A stretch of 64,000 nt of DNA from Terriglobia bacterium. Lineage in GTDB: Bacteria > Pseudomonadota > Alphaproteobacteria > Acetobacterales > Acetobacteraceae. The notes beneath the pieces are model-generated. The model was not told the origin of the DNA. It made no database searches and worked only from the letters and a program-made list of their open reading frames with translations. The DNA is taken from positions 38,821-102,820 of the forward strand of contig JAIMBF010000001.1 in NCBI GenBank assembly GCA_023511585.1, in the 5' to 3' direction. The position numbers were made by a program, and so were the translations under genes. Shown one piece after another: positions 45,190 to 54,736 of this stretch; within the stretch, counting starts at the first letter, position 1, and each line of letters begins with the position of its first letter.

Positions 45190-47130
45190 ATGGCCACTCC
45201 CCGATCGCTGTCCCGAATCGGCCTCAACGTGGTGGTGGATGCGGCGCTTGCCGCCCTTGCCGTCCCCACGGCGCTTTGGCTTGCCGTGCCGGGCGAAGAT
45301 CCCTTTACCCCGGCATGGCTGCCCGGGCTCGGCGCACTCACACTGCTTGTCGCCGGGCTGCCCATGCGGCTCTTTACCCAATACTGGCGCTATGCCGGGA
45401 TCGGCGATCTCCTCAGCGTGGCCGGCAGCAGCCTGCTCGGGGCGGGCCTGTTTGCCGCCGCACTCCTCGCGTCGGGCCGCGCTTTGCCCACGCCGAGCTT
45501 TCCCGTCATCCACGCCATGGCTCTGCTGGTCTTGCTCGGAGCTCCGCGCGTCGGCTATCGGCTGCGCCAGCGCGCCAGGAACAGCCGCGGCAACGGGGCG
45601 CAGACCGAACCGCGCTCGGTGCTTTTGGTCGGCGCCGAGGAGGGGACCGACCTCTTCCTCCGCGCCTTGGCCGATGATCCGCGCGCCGGTTTGCGCGTGA
45701 GCGGGATCATCGCGCTTTCCACCCGCCAGCCGGGCCGCCGGATCCATGGCCAACCCATTCTCGGCACGCTCGATGAGGTCGGCGCCGTCCTTTCCCGGCT
45801 CCGCGCCGAGGGTCGGCTTCCCTCCATGCTGGTTCTCACCGCACCGGAGCTCTCCGGGCAGGCCTTGAGCGAGCTTCTCGATGCCGCCGAGCGCGAGGGC
45901 ATTCCCGTGCGCCGTGCGCCTCGCCCCACCGCGCTGCATCCGGCCGGCCGGCAGGGCGGCGGGTTGGGTGCCGAAACGCAGCTCCGCCCCTTGGCGATCG
46001 AAGAATTACTCAACCGCCCGCAAGTGCCGCTGGATCGCGAAGGCATGGCGCGCTTGATCCAAGGCCGGCGCGTCTTGATCACCGGGGCCGGCGGCACGAT
46101 CGGCTCCGAGCTTGCCCGCCAAGTCGCCGCATTAGGGCCCGAATTCCTGGTTTTGCTGGATAACGGGGAATATGCCCTTTGGCAGATCGATCTCGAGCTT
46201 TCGGAAAACTACCCGCATGTGAAGCGCGAGGCGATTATCGCCGATATCCGTGATCAAACGCGTATTGCCGGGATTTGTGCCGCGGTGCGGCCGGAACTGG
46301 TGTTTCACGCCGCGGCGCTCAAGCATGTGCCGATGGTGGAAGCCAACCCTCTGGAGGGCTTGCTCACCAATGCCGTCGGCACACGCATCGTTGCCGATGC
46401 CGCGCGCGCCGCGGGGGCGGCGGTGATGGTACTGATCTCCACCGATAAAGCCGTCAACCCGACCTCGCTGATGGGCGCTTCCAAGCGCCTGGCCGAGATG
46501 TACTGCCAAGGGCTCGACATTGCCGCGCGCAAATCGGGGGCCGGCATGCGGTGCATCACCGTCCGTTTCGGCAACGTGTTGGGCAGCACGGGCTCGGTGG
46601 TGCCGCTGTTTCAGCGGCAATTGGAGCGCGGCGGGCCGCTGACCGTCACGCACCCCGATATGCAGCGCTATTTCATGACCGTGCGCGAGGCGGTGGGGTT
46701 GGTGCTGCAGGCAAGCGTGCTCGGCGCCGGGAATGCCGCCTTGCCGGGCGCCGAGGCGGGCGGGATTTTCGTGCTCGATATGGGCAAACCCGTCAAAATC
46801 GTAGACCTCGCGCGGCAGATGATCCGCCTTGCCGGGCTTCGCCCCGATCAAGACGTGGAAATTCGTTTCACCGGCTTGCGGCCTGGAGAAAAGCTTCACG
46901 AAGAACTCTTTCACGGCAAGGAACCGCCGGTGCCCACCGGCTATCCGGGGCTCCTGATGGCGGGCTTGCGCACGGCGGATCCCGCTATCGTGGGCCGCGC
47001 GCTCGATGAAATTGCGGCGGCTTGCCGCGCCGGGCAGACCGGGCTTGCGCTTTCCATTCTCGGCCGCATGGTGGAAGAATTCGCGCATAACGCGCAAGCC
47101 GCCCCCCTCAACGCACCTCCGTTGCGCTAG
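45190..47130 (+). CDS. membrane-bound UDP-HexNAc 4,6-dehydratase (CapD/WbpM/PglF family)
   Basis: This 646-residue protein has four N-terminal TM helices (about residues 10-120), a CoA-binding-like Rossmann domain, then the SDR catalytic domain with VLITGAGGTIGSELARQVAA near residue 295. The active-site segment is STDKAVNPTSLMGASKRLAE, where Met replaces the usual Tyr of YxxxK, as in WbpM/PglF/FlaA1. It probably makes UDP-4-keto-6-deoxy-GlcNAc. AGGAAAGG precedes the ATG. The aminotransferase gene lies 30 bp downstream. Confidence 0.92.
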   Translation: MATPRSLSRIGLNVVVDAALAALAVPTALWLAVPGEDPFTPAWLPGLGALTLLVAGLPMRLFTQYWRYAGIGDLLSVAGSSLLGAGLFAAALLASGRALPTPSFPVIHAMALLVLLGAPRVGYRLRQRARNSRGNGAQTEPRSVLLVGAEEGTDLFLRALADDPRAGLRVSGIIALSTRQPGRRIHGQPILGTLDEVGAVLSRLRAEGRLPSMLVLTAPELSGQALSELLDAAEREGIPVRRAPRPTALHPAGRQGGGLGAETQLRPLAIEELLNRPQVPLDREGMARLIQGRRVLITGAGGTIGSELARQVAALGPEFLVLLDNGEYALWQIDLELSENYPHVKREAIIADIRDQTRIAGICAAVRPELVFHAAALKHVPMVEANPLEGLLTNAVGTRIVADAARAAGAAVMVLISTDKAVNPTSLMGASKRLAEMYCQGLDIAARKSGAGMRCITVRFGNVLGSTGSVVPLFQRQLERGGPLTVTHPDMQRYFMTVREAVGLVLQASVLGAGNAALPGAEAGGIFVLDMGKPVKIVDLARQMIRLAGLRPDQDVEIRFTGLRPGEKLHEELFHGKEPPVPTGYPGLLMAGLRTADPAIVGRALDEIAAACRAGQTGLALSILGRMVEEFAHNAQAAPLNAPPLR

Positions 47131-47160
47131 CGGCGCGAAACCTTCCATTTGACGGACATC

Positions 47161-48306
47161 ATGAAAAATTCCCCCATCGCCTTTCTCGATCTCAAAGCCC
47201 AGCAACGTCGCATTGCGCCGGAACTCTCGCGCCGACTTGCCGCCGTTATGGAACATTGCCAATTCATCCTGGGGCCCGAGGTTGCCGAACTGGAGGAGAA
47301 ATTGGCCCGCTTCGCCGGGGCAAGTCATTGCGTGGGCGTAAGCTCCGCCACCGATGCCTTGCAAATGGCGCTGATGGCGGAAAAAATCGGCCCGGGTGAT
47401 GCCGTCTTCCTGCCCGCCTTCACCTACACCGCAACCGCCGAAGTCGCTTTGGTCTTGGGCGCAACCCCGGTGTTCGTTGATATCGATCCGCGTACGTTCC
47501 AAATTGATCCCGAACATCTCGCCTTTCGTATCGATGAAGTCGCGCGGCGCGGCACGCTTGCCCCGCGGGCGCTGATCGGCGTGGATCTCTTCGGCCAACC
47601 TGCCGATTGGCCGCGGCTGAATGCCGTTGCCCGCAAGGCCGGCCTTTACGTGATTGACGATTGCGCACAAGCCTTCGGGGCAAGCCTGCACGGCGAGCGG
47701 CTGGGGCGGATGGCCGATGTCACGGCGGTGAGCTTCTTTCCCTCCAAACCGCTCGGCGCCTACGGAGACGGCGGCGCTCTCTTCACCGAAGATGCCGATC
47801 GCGCCGCGCTTTTTCGCAGCCTCCGCACGCACGGCGAAGGATCCAGCCGCTATGAAGTTTTATTCACGGGCATGAACGGCAGGCTGGATACGCTGCAAGC
47901 GGCGGTTCTGTTAGCGAAATTAACGGTCTTCGAAGAAGACCTTGCCGCCCGCGAGCGCATCGCCCGCATCTATGATGCCGAACTTGCCGGCGTGGTGGAA
48001 ATCCCCACGCGGGTTGAGGATGCCACCAGTGCCTGGGCCATCTACGCGATCTTGCTGCCCGATGGAAAAATTCGCGCCCCGTTACAAGCGATTTTGCGAG
48101 AAGAAGGCATCCCCACGGCGATCTATTATCCCAAGCCGCTGCACCGTCAGCCCGCCTATCTTACCCATCACGACGGCACGCCGTTGCCGGTTGCCGAATC
48201 CGTCTCGGAACGTATTCTGGCCTTGCCGATCTATCCGGATCTCGCGGAAGCCGATGCACGGCGCATCGCCGATGCCCTTCGCCGTGCCTTGCGCTCGCTT
48301 TCTTAG
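47161..48306 (+). CDS. DegT/DnrJ/EryC1 family sugar aminotransferase
   Basis: This PLP enzyme of about 381 residues is predicted to aminate a 4-keto (or 3-keto) nucleotide sugar. The start MKNSPIAFLDLKAQQRRIAP, the GVSSATDALQMALMAEKIGP substrate/PLP loop, VIDDCAQAFGA and the PLP lysine in SFFPSKPLGAYGDGGAL are diagnostic. ATG 47161 was preferred to TTG 47149. With the preceding dehydratase it should give a UDP-4-amino-4,6-dideoxy-HexNAc, a bacillosamine-like precursor; C3 specificity cannot be excluded. Confidence 0.92.
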   Translation: MKNSPIAFLDLKAQQRRIAPELSRRLAAVMEHCQFILGPEVAELEEKLARFAGASHCVGVSSATDALQMALMAEKIGPGDAVFLPAFTYTATAEVALVLGATPVFVDIDPRTFQIDPEHLAFRIDEVARRGTLAPRALIGVDLFGQPADWPRLNAVARKAGLYVIDDCAQAFGASLHGERLGRMADVTAVSFFPSKPLGAYGDGGALFTEDADRAALFRSLRTHGEGSSRYEVLFTGMNGRLDTLQAAVLLAKLTVFEEDLAARERIARIYDAELAGVVEIPTRVEDATSAWAIYAILLPDGKIRAPLQAILREEGIPTAIYYPKPLHRQPAYLTHHDGTPLPVAESVSERILALPIYPDLAEADARRIADALRRALRSLS

Positions 48307-48380
48307 ATAAGCGTAATGTCGGGAAACGGCCCCGGACGGATGACCGCGCGCCATCCGCCGCAACCGCCGGGAAAATCGCC

Positions 48381-49259
48381 TCAGAGGCCGGCGTTGCGCG
48401 CTACCGTGCGACCGATCCCCGACCAGTCGATATCCTCGCCTTCCTTGGCCAGCGTTTCCAGAAGATGGTCGCGGAGCAGGCTCAGCAGCGGCATCGCCAC
48501 GCGCTGCGCCTCGGCTGCCTGGCCCACCAGGCGCATGTCTTTGAGGCCGAGCGGGGCGGTGAACCCGGCCGGGCGGAACCGCTCCTCAACCAGGATCGCG
48601 CCATAATTCCGATAGATCGGCGCATCGAAGAGCGAGCCGGTCAGTACCTCCAGAAGTTTCGCCTTCGCCACGCCGCCTTTCTGCGCCAAGGCAAAGGCTT
48701 CGGCCATCGCCTCGATTGCCGAGAGAATCATGAAATTGCCGCAGAGTTTCACCAGATTGGCCGCCGCGGGCGTGTTGGAGACGGTGAACACGCGCTGGCC
48801 GATCGCCGCGAAAATCGGCGCGGCGGTTTCTAAATCCGCGGGCGCGCCGGCAGCCACCACGAAAAGCTTCGCCGCCGCGGCAGCCTCCGGGCGGCCGAAA
48901 ACCGGGGCCGCGACATAGCGCTGCCCGCGCTCCGCATGCAACGCCGCTACCCGCTCGGAGGTCGCAACCCCGATGGTGCTCATGGAAAGGTGCAATGCTC
49001 CGGCCGGGAGCCCGGCCAGCAGGCCCTCCGCCCCGGAAAGCACGGTCTCCAGCGCGGCATCATCGGCCAGCATAGTCATGACAACTTCCTTGCCCGCCGC
49101 GGCATCTTTGGGCGTTTTTGCCGCGGTCGCGCCGAGCGCCACCAATGGGCCGGCTTTTTCCGGCGAGCGGTTCCAAACGGTCACATGATGCCCGGCCCGC
49201 ACGAGATTCATCGCAATCGGCGCGCCCATTTGCCCCAATCCCAAAAACCCGACCTGCAT
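48381..49259 (-). CDS. NAD(P)-dependent beta-hydroxyacid dehydrogenase
   Basis: A 292-residue enzyme of the 3-hydroxyisobutyrate/tartronate semialdehyde reductase/GLYR family. The dinucleotide motif is VGFLGLGQMGAPIAMNLVRA at the N-terminus, VFGRPEAA is the substrate-loop region, and the catalytic Lys is in ANLVKLCGNFMI. AAGGAG lies about 8 bases before the ATG. The family reduces small aldehydes or oxidises hydroxyacids; substrate cannot be fixed. It is divergent from the catabolic island at 49.4 kb, 148 bp between starts, and may be co-regulated. Confidence 0.9.
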   Translation of the reverse strand: MQVGFLGLGQMGAPIAMNLVRAGHHVTVWNRSPEKAGPLVALGATAAKTPKDAAAGKEVVMTMLADDAALETVLSGAEGLLAGLPAGALHLSMSTIGVATSERVAALHAERGQRYVAAPVFGRPEAAAAAKLFVVAAGAPADLETAAPIFAAIGQRVFTVSNTPAAANLVKLCGNFMILSAIEAMAEAFALAQKGGVAKAKLLEVLTGSLFDAPIYRNYGAILVEERFRPAGFTAPLGLKDMRLVGQAAEAQRVAMPLLSLLRDHLLETLAKEGEDIDWSGIGRTVARNAGL

Positions 49260-49407
49260 AGGTGTTTTCTCCTTGCCAAAATGGTCTACGCCCGTTTGCG
49301 GATGTCGCCACTCCGCGGCGGCAATTGTGAGAGTGGGCGAATCCCTCTAGGCTTTCCGCAATCTAGGGAATTACCGCCGATTGCCAATTCATCTTGGAGG
49401 AAAGTCC

Positions 49408-50649
49408 GTGTCTTTGCCTCGTCGAGTTTTGCTTGCCTCTGCTGCCGGCGCCGCTTTGGCCGCGCCTTTCATCCGTGCCTCCGCCGAAACCGCGGCGCTG
49501 CCCACCGTCCGCATCGGGGTGCTTACGGATCTTTCCGGCCAGTACCGCGACAATTCCGGCCCCACCTCGGTCTTGGCGGCGCGGCAGGCGGTGGAAGATT
49601 TCCGACCGGAGACCCACGGTTTTCGGGTGGAAATTCTCGCCGCCGACCACCAACAAAAACCCGATGTCGCCGCGATGATCGCGCGCCAGTGGTTCGATAC
49701 CCAAGGGGTGGACGCGGTCGCCGATATGAACAACACCGCCGTGGCGCTCGCGGTCGGCAATATCGTAACGAGCAAGAATAAGGCGCAACTGATCACCGGC
49801 GCCGCCTCGGCCGACCTCACCGGCAAATTCTGCCACGCCAATATGGTGCATTGGGCGCCGGACACCTGGGGCGATGCGCATTCCACCGGCAATGCCGTGC
49901 TGCGCCAAGGCGGCGATCGTTGGTTTTTGATCGTGGCCGACTACGCTTTCGGCCACGCGCTGGAGCGCGAGGCGCGGGCCCTGGTGGCCGCGGGCAAGGG
50001 CAAAGTGCTGGGCAGCGCCGCCTATCCGTTCCCCGGCACCACGGATTTCTCGTCGTATCTGGTGCAAGCCGAGGCCAGTGGAGCGACGGTCTTGGGCCTC
50101 TGCAATACCGGCGGCGATATGGAAAACTGCGTGAAGCAGGCACGGGAATTCGGCTTGGCCGAGCGGGGGATGAAAATCGCCGCGCTCCTCGGCTTTGTCA
50201 CGGAAGTGCATTCCATGGGGCTAGCCACCGCGCAAGGCTTGCTGATCTCGGAGACCTTCTATTGGGATCTGAACGAGCGCACGCGCGCCTTCACCAACCG
50301 GTTTCTGCCGAAAACCAACGGCAATTATCCGTCCAGCCTGCATGCAAGCTGCTACAGCGGCGTGCTGCATTATCTGAAGGCGGTGGCGGCGCTGGGGCCG
50401 GAGCGCGCCAAGGCATCGGGGCGCGAGACCATCGCCGCAATGAAGCAGATTCCCACCGAAGACGATTGTTTCGGCCGCGCCCGCGTGCGGGCGGACGGGC
50501 GCTTTGACTGCGCAGTGCATCTCTTCCGCGTGAAAAAACCATCCGAAAGCCGCGTGCCTTGGGATGTCTACACCCTGGTCGCCACGACCCCCGCCGGTTC
50601 CGCATTTCGGCCGCTGGCGGAGGGCGGCTGTCCTCTCGTGCATGCCTAG
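49408..50649 (+). CDS. Liv-type ABC transporter substrate-binding protein
   Basis: This 413-residue periplasmic protein starts at a GTG (49408) backed by a strong GGAGGAAA; a TTG 27 bases upstream is rejected. The signal SLPRRVLLASAAGAALAAPF may be read by Sec or Tat (twin Arg). The LivK/AmiC-like fold is shown by VRIGVLTDLSGQYRDNSGPT and FGHALEREARALVAAG. Sequence motifs place it with branched-chain amino acid/amide-type binding proteins whose ligands are often aromatic or short-chain acids. No permease gene follows directly; those lie 4 kb on. Confidence 0.88.
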   Translation: MSLPRRVLLASAAGAALAAPFIRASAETAALPTVRIGVLTDLSGQYRDNSGPTSVLAARQAVEDFRPETHGFRVEILAADHQQKPDVAAMIARQWFDTQGVDAVADMNNTAVALAVGNIVTSKNKAQLITGAASADLTGKFCHANMVHWAPDTWGDAHSTGNAVLRQGGDRWFLIVADYAFGHALEREARALVAAGKGKVLGSAAYPFPGTTDFSSYLVQAEASGATVLGLCNTGGDMENCVKQAREFGLAERGMKIAALLGFVTEVHSMGLATAQGLLISETFYWDLNERTRAFTNRFLPKTNGNYPSSLHASCYSGVLHYLKAVAALGPERAKASGRETIAAMKQIPTEDDCFGRARVRADGRFDCAVHLFRVKKPSESRVPWDVYTLVATTPAGSAFRPLAEGGCPLVHA

Positions 50650-50671
50650 CCGGCGCGAAGGAGCAAACGCC

Positions 50672-52402
50672 ATGCGCAACGACGCGGTTTCGGAGACTTC
50701 CGTCACAGGCGCCTCGGCTGTGCCGGACAGCCGCGGCCTCAATCTCTGGCGCGCCGATCCGGTTCTCCGGCGCCTCACCGCACTTTACCTGCCGGCCGAG
50801 CTTGCCGCGCACCTCGCCCCGCATCTGGATTCGCTCGGCGCCCTGGCCGGTGGAACGCTCGATGAGCTCGCCGCGATTGCCGACCGCAACCCCCCGGTGC
50901 TCAAGACGCGCACCAGGCGGGGCGAAGATCTCCAGCAGATCGAATATCATCCGGCGTATCGGGAAATGGAACGCCTCGCCTTCGGCCGCTACGGCCTCGC
51001 CGCGCTCTCGCATCGCGGCGGCGTGCTGGGCTGGCCGGAGCCGATGCCGCCGGCGGCCAAATATCTGCTCACCTACTTATTCGTGCAGGCGGAATTCGGC
51101 CTGATGTGCCCGGTCAGCATGACCGACAGCCTCACCCGCACGCTCTGCAAATACGGTGATCCCGCGCTGGTCGATCGCTACTTCCCGGCGCTCACCAGCC
51201 AGGATTTGGATGCCCTGTTTCAAGGCGCGATGTTCATGACCGAGCAAGGCGCCGGCTCCGATGTGGGCGCCTCCACAACGCGCGCCGAACCTGCCGAGGA
51301 CGGCACTTGGCGCCTCTTCGGCGAAAAATGGTTCTGCTCCAACGCCGATGCCGAGCTTGCCATGGTGCTCGCGCGCAGGGCAGGGGCTCCGGCCGGAACC
51401 CGCGGCCTTTCTCTGTTTCTGCTGCCGCGCACCTTGCCGAACGGGGCGCCGAACGCCTTCAGCATCCTCAGGCTCAAGGACAAGCTCGGCACGCGCTCGA
51501 TGGCGAGCGGCGAAATCCGGCTGAACGGGGCGGTGGCGTTTCTGGTAGGCGATGCCGAAGCCGGCTTCCGGCAAATGGCGGATATGATCAACAATTCGCG
51601 CCTTTCCAACGGGGTGCGAGCGGCCGGGCTGATGCGCCGGGCGGCTACCGAAGCGCTCTTCATTGCGCATCGGCGCGTCGCCTTCGGCCGGCGTTTGGTA
51701 GAAATGCCGCTGATGCAGCGCCAGCTTCTGAAGCTGTTGGTGCCGATGGAACAGGCCCGCAGCATGATGTTCCAAACAGCCGAGGCGCTGCGCCGGGCCG
51801 ATAAAGGCGAGCCGGGGGCCTACGCCTTGCTGCGCATTTTAACCCCGCTGATCAAGTTCCGGGCCTGCCGGGATGCGCGCAAGGTCACCGGCGATGCCAT
51901 GGAAGTGCGCGGCGGTTGCGGTTACATCGAAGAATGGCCCGATCCGCGCCTGCTCCGCGATGCGCATTTGGGTTCGATCTGGGAGGGAACCAGCAATATC
52001 GTGGCGCTGGATGTGCTGCGTGCCGCCGCGCGGGAGGGATCTTTGGCGGCGTTGCAGGCGCACGTCACGGGGCTCGCGCAGGCGGCGCCCGGCTTGCCGG
52101 AAGTCCGTGAAATTCTGCCGCGTGTGCTCGCCTTGGCCGAAACCGCGAACGCGTCGCGCAACACCGGCGCCAACACGGCGCTCGCGCGCCAGGCGGCATC
52201 GGCGCTCTATCATCTCACCTCCGCCGCTGCCATGGCGTGGGAAGCGGAACAACTCGCGGATCCCGGAAGGCTGGCTTTGGCCGGGCTGGTGCTGCGCCAT
52301 CGGGTGCTGCCCCGCGATCCGCTTGACCCGGCGGAGCCGGATCTGCCTGAGCTCAACGATCTTCTCTACGATCCCGGTGCCGCCGCTGCCGCTTTCCATT
52401 AA
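50672..52402 (+). CDS. AidB-like acyl-CoA dehydrogenase
   Basis: This 576-residue flavoprotein belongs to the long acyl-CoA dehydrogenase group that includes AidB: FMTEQGAGSDVGASTTRAEP, WFCSNADAE, NGAVAFLVGDAEAGF, the FAD/hinge NSRLSNGVRAAGLMRRA and EVRGGCGYIEEWPDPRLLRD with IWEGTSNIVALDVLRA. The long N-terminus (LTALYLPAELAAHLAP) is typical of AidB. The ATG at 50672 has AAGGAG 7 bases upstream. It starts 22 bp after the binding-protein gene, so it belongs to the uptake operon. It would feed electrons to ETF and the ETF-QO at 5.4 kb. Confidence 0.9.
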   Translation: MRNDAVSETSVTGASAVPDSRGLNLWRADPVLRRLTALYLPAELAAHLAPHLDSLGALAGGTLDELAAIADRNPPVLKTRTRRGEDLQQIEYHPAYREMERLAFGRYGLAALSHRGGVLGWPEPMPPAAKYLLTYLFVQAEFGLMCPVSMTDSLTRTLCKYGDPALVDRYFPALTSQDLDALFQGAMFMTEQGAGSDVGASTTRAEPAEDGTWRLFGEKWFCSNADAELAMVLARRAGAPAGTRGLSLFLLPRTLPNGAPNAFSILRLKDKLGTRSMASGEIRLNGAVAFLVGDAEAGFRQMADMINNSRLSNGVRAAGLMRRAATEALFIAHRRVAFGRRLVEMPLMQRQLLKLLVPMEQARSMMFQTAEALRRADKGEPGAYALLRILTPLIKFRACRDARKVTGDAMEVRGGCGYIEEWPDPRLLRDAHLGSIWEGTSNIVALDVLRAAAREGSLAALQAHVTGLAQAAPGLPEVREILPRVLALAETANASRNTGANTALARQAASALYHLTSAAAMAWEAEQLADPGRLALAGLVLRHRVLPRDPLDPAEPDLPELNDLLYDPGAAAAAFH

Positions 52403-52570
52403 CGCCGTTTCCCGCAGGCCGCGCGCGACTGCTGAGCGCGATCCGGTAACGAACGGATTCACATGTTGCCGAACAATGGGGCCGCTGCCAGACTGGGCGC
52501 GCCCATGCGCGCAGACGCCCGCCCTATGCGGGGGCGGTTGCGCCTCGGCCTTTCGAGAAAAGGAGCCGCC

Positions 52571-53311
52571 ATGACGCGTGACGAAATCCTTTCGGCCTCG
52601 GCCATGCCGCTGACCAGCCCGAGCTATCCGAAAGGGCCCTACCGGTTCGTCGGGCGCGAATATCTTCTGATCCACTATGAGTCCGACCCCGACGCAATCC
52701 GCACCACGCTCCCCGAGCCCTTGGAACCGGACGGCAACCACGTGATTTTCGAGTGGATCAAGATGCTCGATAGCAGCGGCTTCGGCAGCTATCAGGAAAG
52801 CGGCATCAATATCGCCGCGAAATGGAAGGGCACGCCTTGCAATTACAGCGCTATGATGTTTCTCGATGATGAATCCCCAACCACGGGCGGGCGCGAGATT
52901 TGGGGGTTTCCGAAAAAGATCGGCACGCCCAATTTGCGCGTTATCCATGATACCCTGACCGGCACGCTTCACTACGCCGGTTACGAGGTTGCCTTCGGGA
53001 CCATGGCTTACAAATATCAGTCGCTGGCGCAGGATCACGGCGAAACCCTGCAAGCCATGCACAAACTCAACGTCAATCTCAAGTTCATCCCCGATGTAGA
53101 CGGCAAGCCGAAAATTGCCCAGCTGGTCGGCTATCGCCTTCAGGATGTCAAACTCTACGGGGCATGGGCCGGGCCGGCGCGGTTGCATCTTATTCCGCAC
53201 GTGAATTGCCGGGTGGCCGATCTGCCGGTGCGCAAAGTCTTGTTCGGCCGGCACATTATTGCGGATCTCACGCTCCCCTACGGCGAAGTTCTCTTTGATT
53301 ACCTCGCCTGA
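52571..53311 (+). CDS. acetoacetate decarboxylase family protein
   Basis: This 246-residue protein has the Adc fold. The Schiff-base lysine lies in GREIWGFPKKIGTPNLR (first Lys of the pair), and Glu residues of the active site fit GSYQESGINIAA. The family decarboxylates acetoacetate, or in the Adc-like branch catalyses aldol or dehydration steps. The ATG at 52571 follows an AAAAGGAG. It is 168 bp after the acyl-CoA dehydrogenase gene on the same strand; together they suggest breakdown of a short-chain keto-acid. Confidence 0.88.
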   Translation: MTRDEILSASAMPLTSPSYPKGPYRFVGREYLLIHYESDPDAIRTTLPEPLEPDGNHVIFEWIKMLDSSGFGSYQESGINIAAKWKGTPCNYSAMMFLDDESPTTGGREIWGFPKKIGTPNLRVIHDTLTGTLHYAGYEVAFGTMAYKYQSLAQDHGETLQAMHKLNVNLKFIPDVDGKPKIAQLVGYRLQDVKLYGAWAGPARLHLIPHVNCRVADLPVRKVLFGRHIIADLTLPYGEVLFDYLA

Positions 53312-53316
53312 AGAAT

Positions 53317-53334
53317 TGAACGCCCCGGCGTTCA
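53317..53334 (+). terminator. short hairpin after the Adc-like gene
   Basis: TGAACGCC (53317-53324) and GGCGTTCA (53327-53334) form an 8-bp perfect stem 5 bp after the stop codon, closed by CC so that the top pairs must open. No U-tract follows. It may be a weak terminator separating the acyl-CoA module from the transporter genes, within a 240-bp gap that holds no other recognisable gene. Confidence 0.4.
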
Positions 53335-53553
53335 TCCTGACGGCCGCCCCTTAAGCTTTTCCGTTTTGCAAGCTGCTCTGTTTGCGCGCCGCGGCCGCCG
53401 AGCGGCCTTCGCTGCTCCGGACGGATCCGGTCTGCGCCGCGCGAGCGATCGGCCGCATTTCATATGGAGAGCTTGTCTTTCTTATTGTCAAACGGCAGGA
53501 TACGCGGGTCTTATCGGCGCCGCCGCGGAGGGAACGACGCCAGGGAGGAAACA

Positions 53554-54735
53554 ATGACAACGAGACGAGAATTGCTGCAAACTTCGGCCGCAATAACCTT
53601 GCTTGGCGCCATGGCCCAACCGCGCCGCGGCGCAGCGGCAGCGGGGCCACCGATCCGCGTGGGCTGTTCGATCACCCAAACCGGGCCTTATTCCGCCCCG
53701 GCGGTCTTTGAGCTCCAAGGCTATCAACTTGCCGCGGCGGAGCTGAACAAGGCCGGCGGAGTGCTCGGCCGGCCGATCGAGATCGTCGCCTATGACGATC
53801 AGGGCAATCCTTCCACCGCGGTGCAGCTCTATCAGAAACTGATCCACTCCGACCGTGTCGATTTGCTGGTCAGCCCCTATGAGGCCGATTTGGTTCTGGC
53901 GGTGGCCCCGCTCGTCACACGCGCCCGGATGGTGATGCCTTCACTCGGGGCCAATATCGAACCGTATCAAGGCAAGTACCCGTATCTGATCCAGGCAATC
54001 ACCCAGACACCGCGCTACATGGTGCCGGTAATCGACCTTGCCGCGAGCCGCGGCTACAAGACGGTGGCGCTGCTGGTGCAGAACACCCAGTTCCCGCAAG
54101 AACTCGCCAAAGGGATCGCGGATGAGGCGACGGCAAAAGGAATGTCCGTCGTGTTCCGCGAGGCTTACGCGCCCACAACCACCGACTTCAGCGCACTCGT
54201 GCTCAAGGCGGCGGAACGGAAGCCCGACGTCATTATCGGGGCCACCTATCTCGCCGATGCGATGGGCATCGTGCATGCCGCCAAAGCGGAAAATGTGCAG
54301 GCGAAGATGTTCGCCTTCAGCATCGGCCCGGTCGAGCCGGAATTCGGCAAAGGGCTCGGGCCGGCGGCGGAGGGTATCTTCGGCACCACACTTTATTTCC
54401 CTAGCCTCAAGACGGCCGGCAACGAAGCCTTTGTCGCCGATTTTACGGCCAAATTCGGCCGCGCGCCCGATTATCACGCTGCGGTTGCGTATGCGAGCTT
54501 GAAGGTCTTGGCAGGTGCGGTCCAGCGGGTCGGCAGCCTCGATCAGGACAAGATCCTCCGAGCGTTGCTGCAGACGCAGACGGATACCGTGGTGGGGCGC
54601 TTCGCGCTCAGCCCCACGGGCATGCAGACCGGCTACACCAGCTACGTTCTGCAATGGCAGAAGGGAAAGCAAGAACTGGTCTGGCCGCGCGAGCAAGCCA
54701 CTGCACCGGTCGAGCTGCCGCACCCGGCGTGGTAA
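53554..54735 (+). CDS. second Liv-type ABC substrate-binding protein
   Basis: A 393-residue protein with a likely Tat-type signal (TTRRELLQTSAAITLLGAMA). The binding-protein fold shows in IRVGCSITQTGPYSAPAVFE, DDQGNPSTAVQLYQKLI, and the AYASLKVLAGAVQRVGS hinge helix. AGGGAGGAAA precedes the ATG at 53554. It is the first gene of the transporter run (livH, livM-livG, livF) with a 1-bp gap to livH, so it is probably the cognate receptor. The ligand is unknown; the acyl-CoA genes just upstream suggest an organic acid. Confidence 0.9.
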   Translation: MTTRRELLQTSAAITLLGAMAQPRRGAAAAGPPIRVGCSITQTGPYSAPAVFELQGYQLAAAELNKAGGVLGRPIEIVAYDDQGNPSTAVQLYQKLIHSDRVDLLVSPYEADLVLAVAPLVTRARMVMPSLGANIEPYQGKYPYLIQAITQTPRYMVPVIDLAASRGYKTVALLVQNTQFPQELAKGIADEATAKGMSVVFREAYAPTTTDFSALVLKAAERKPDVIIGATYLADAMGIVHAAKAENVQAKMFAFSIGPVEPEFGKGLGPAAEGIFGTTLYFPSLKTAGNEAFVADFTAKFGRAPDYHAAVAYASLKVLAGAVQRVGSLDQDKILRALLQTQTDTVVGRFALSPTGMQTGYTSYVLQWQKGKQELVWPREQATAPVELPHPAW

Positions 54736-54736
54736 C

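Noticed and set aside
46132..47832. 566-codon minus-strand frame opposite the dehydratase and aminotransferase genes
   Set aside because: It spans two well-supported genes on the other strand and has no recognisable motif or ribosome binding site.
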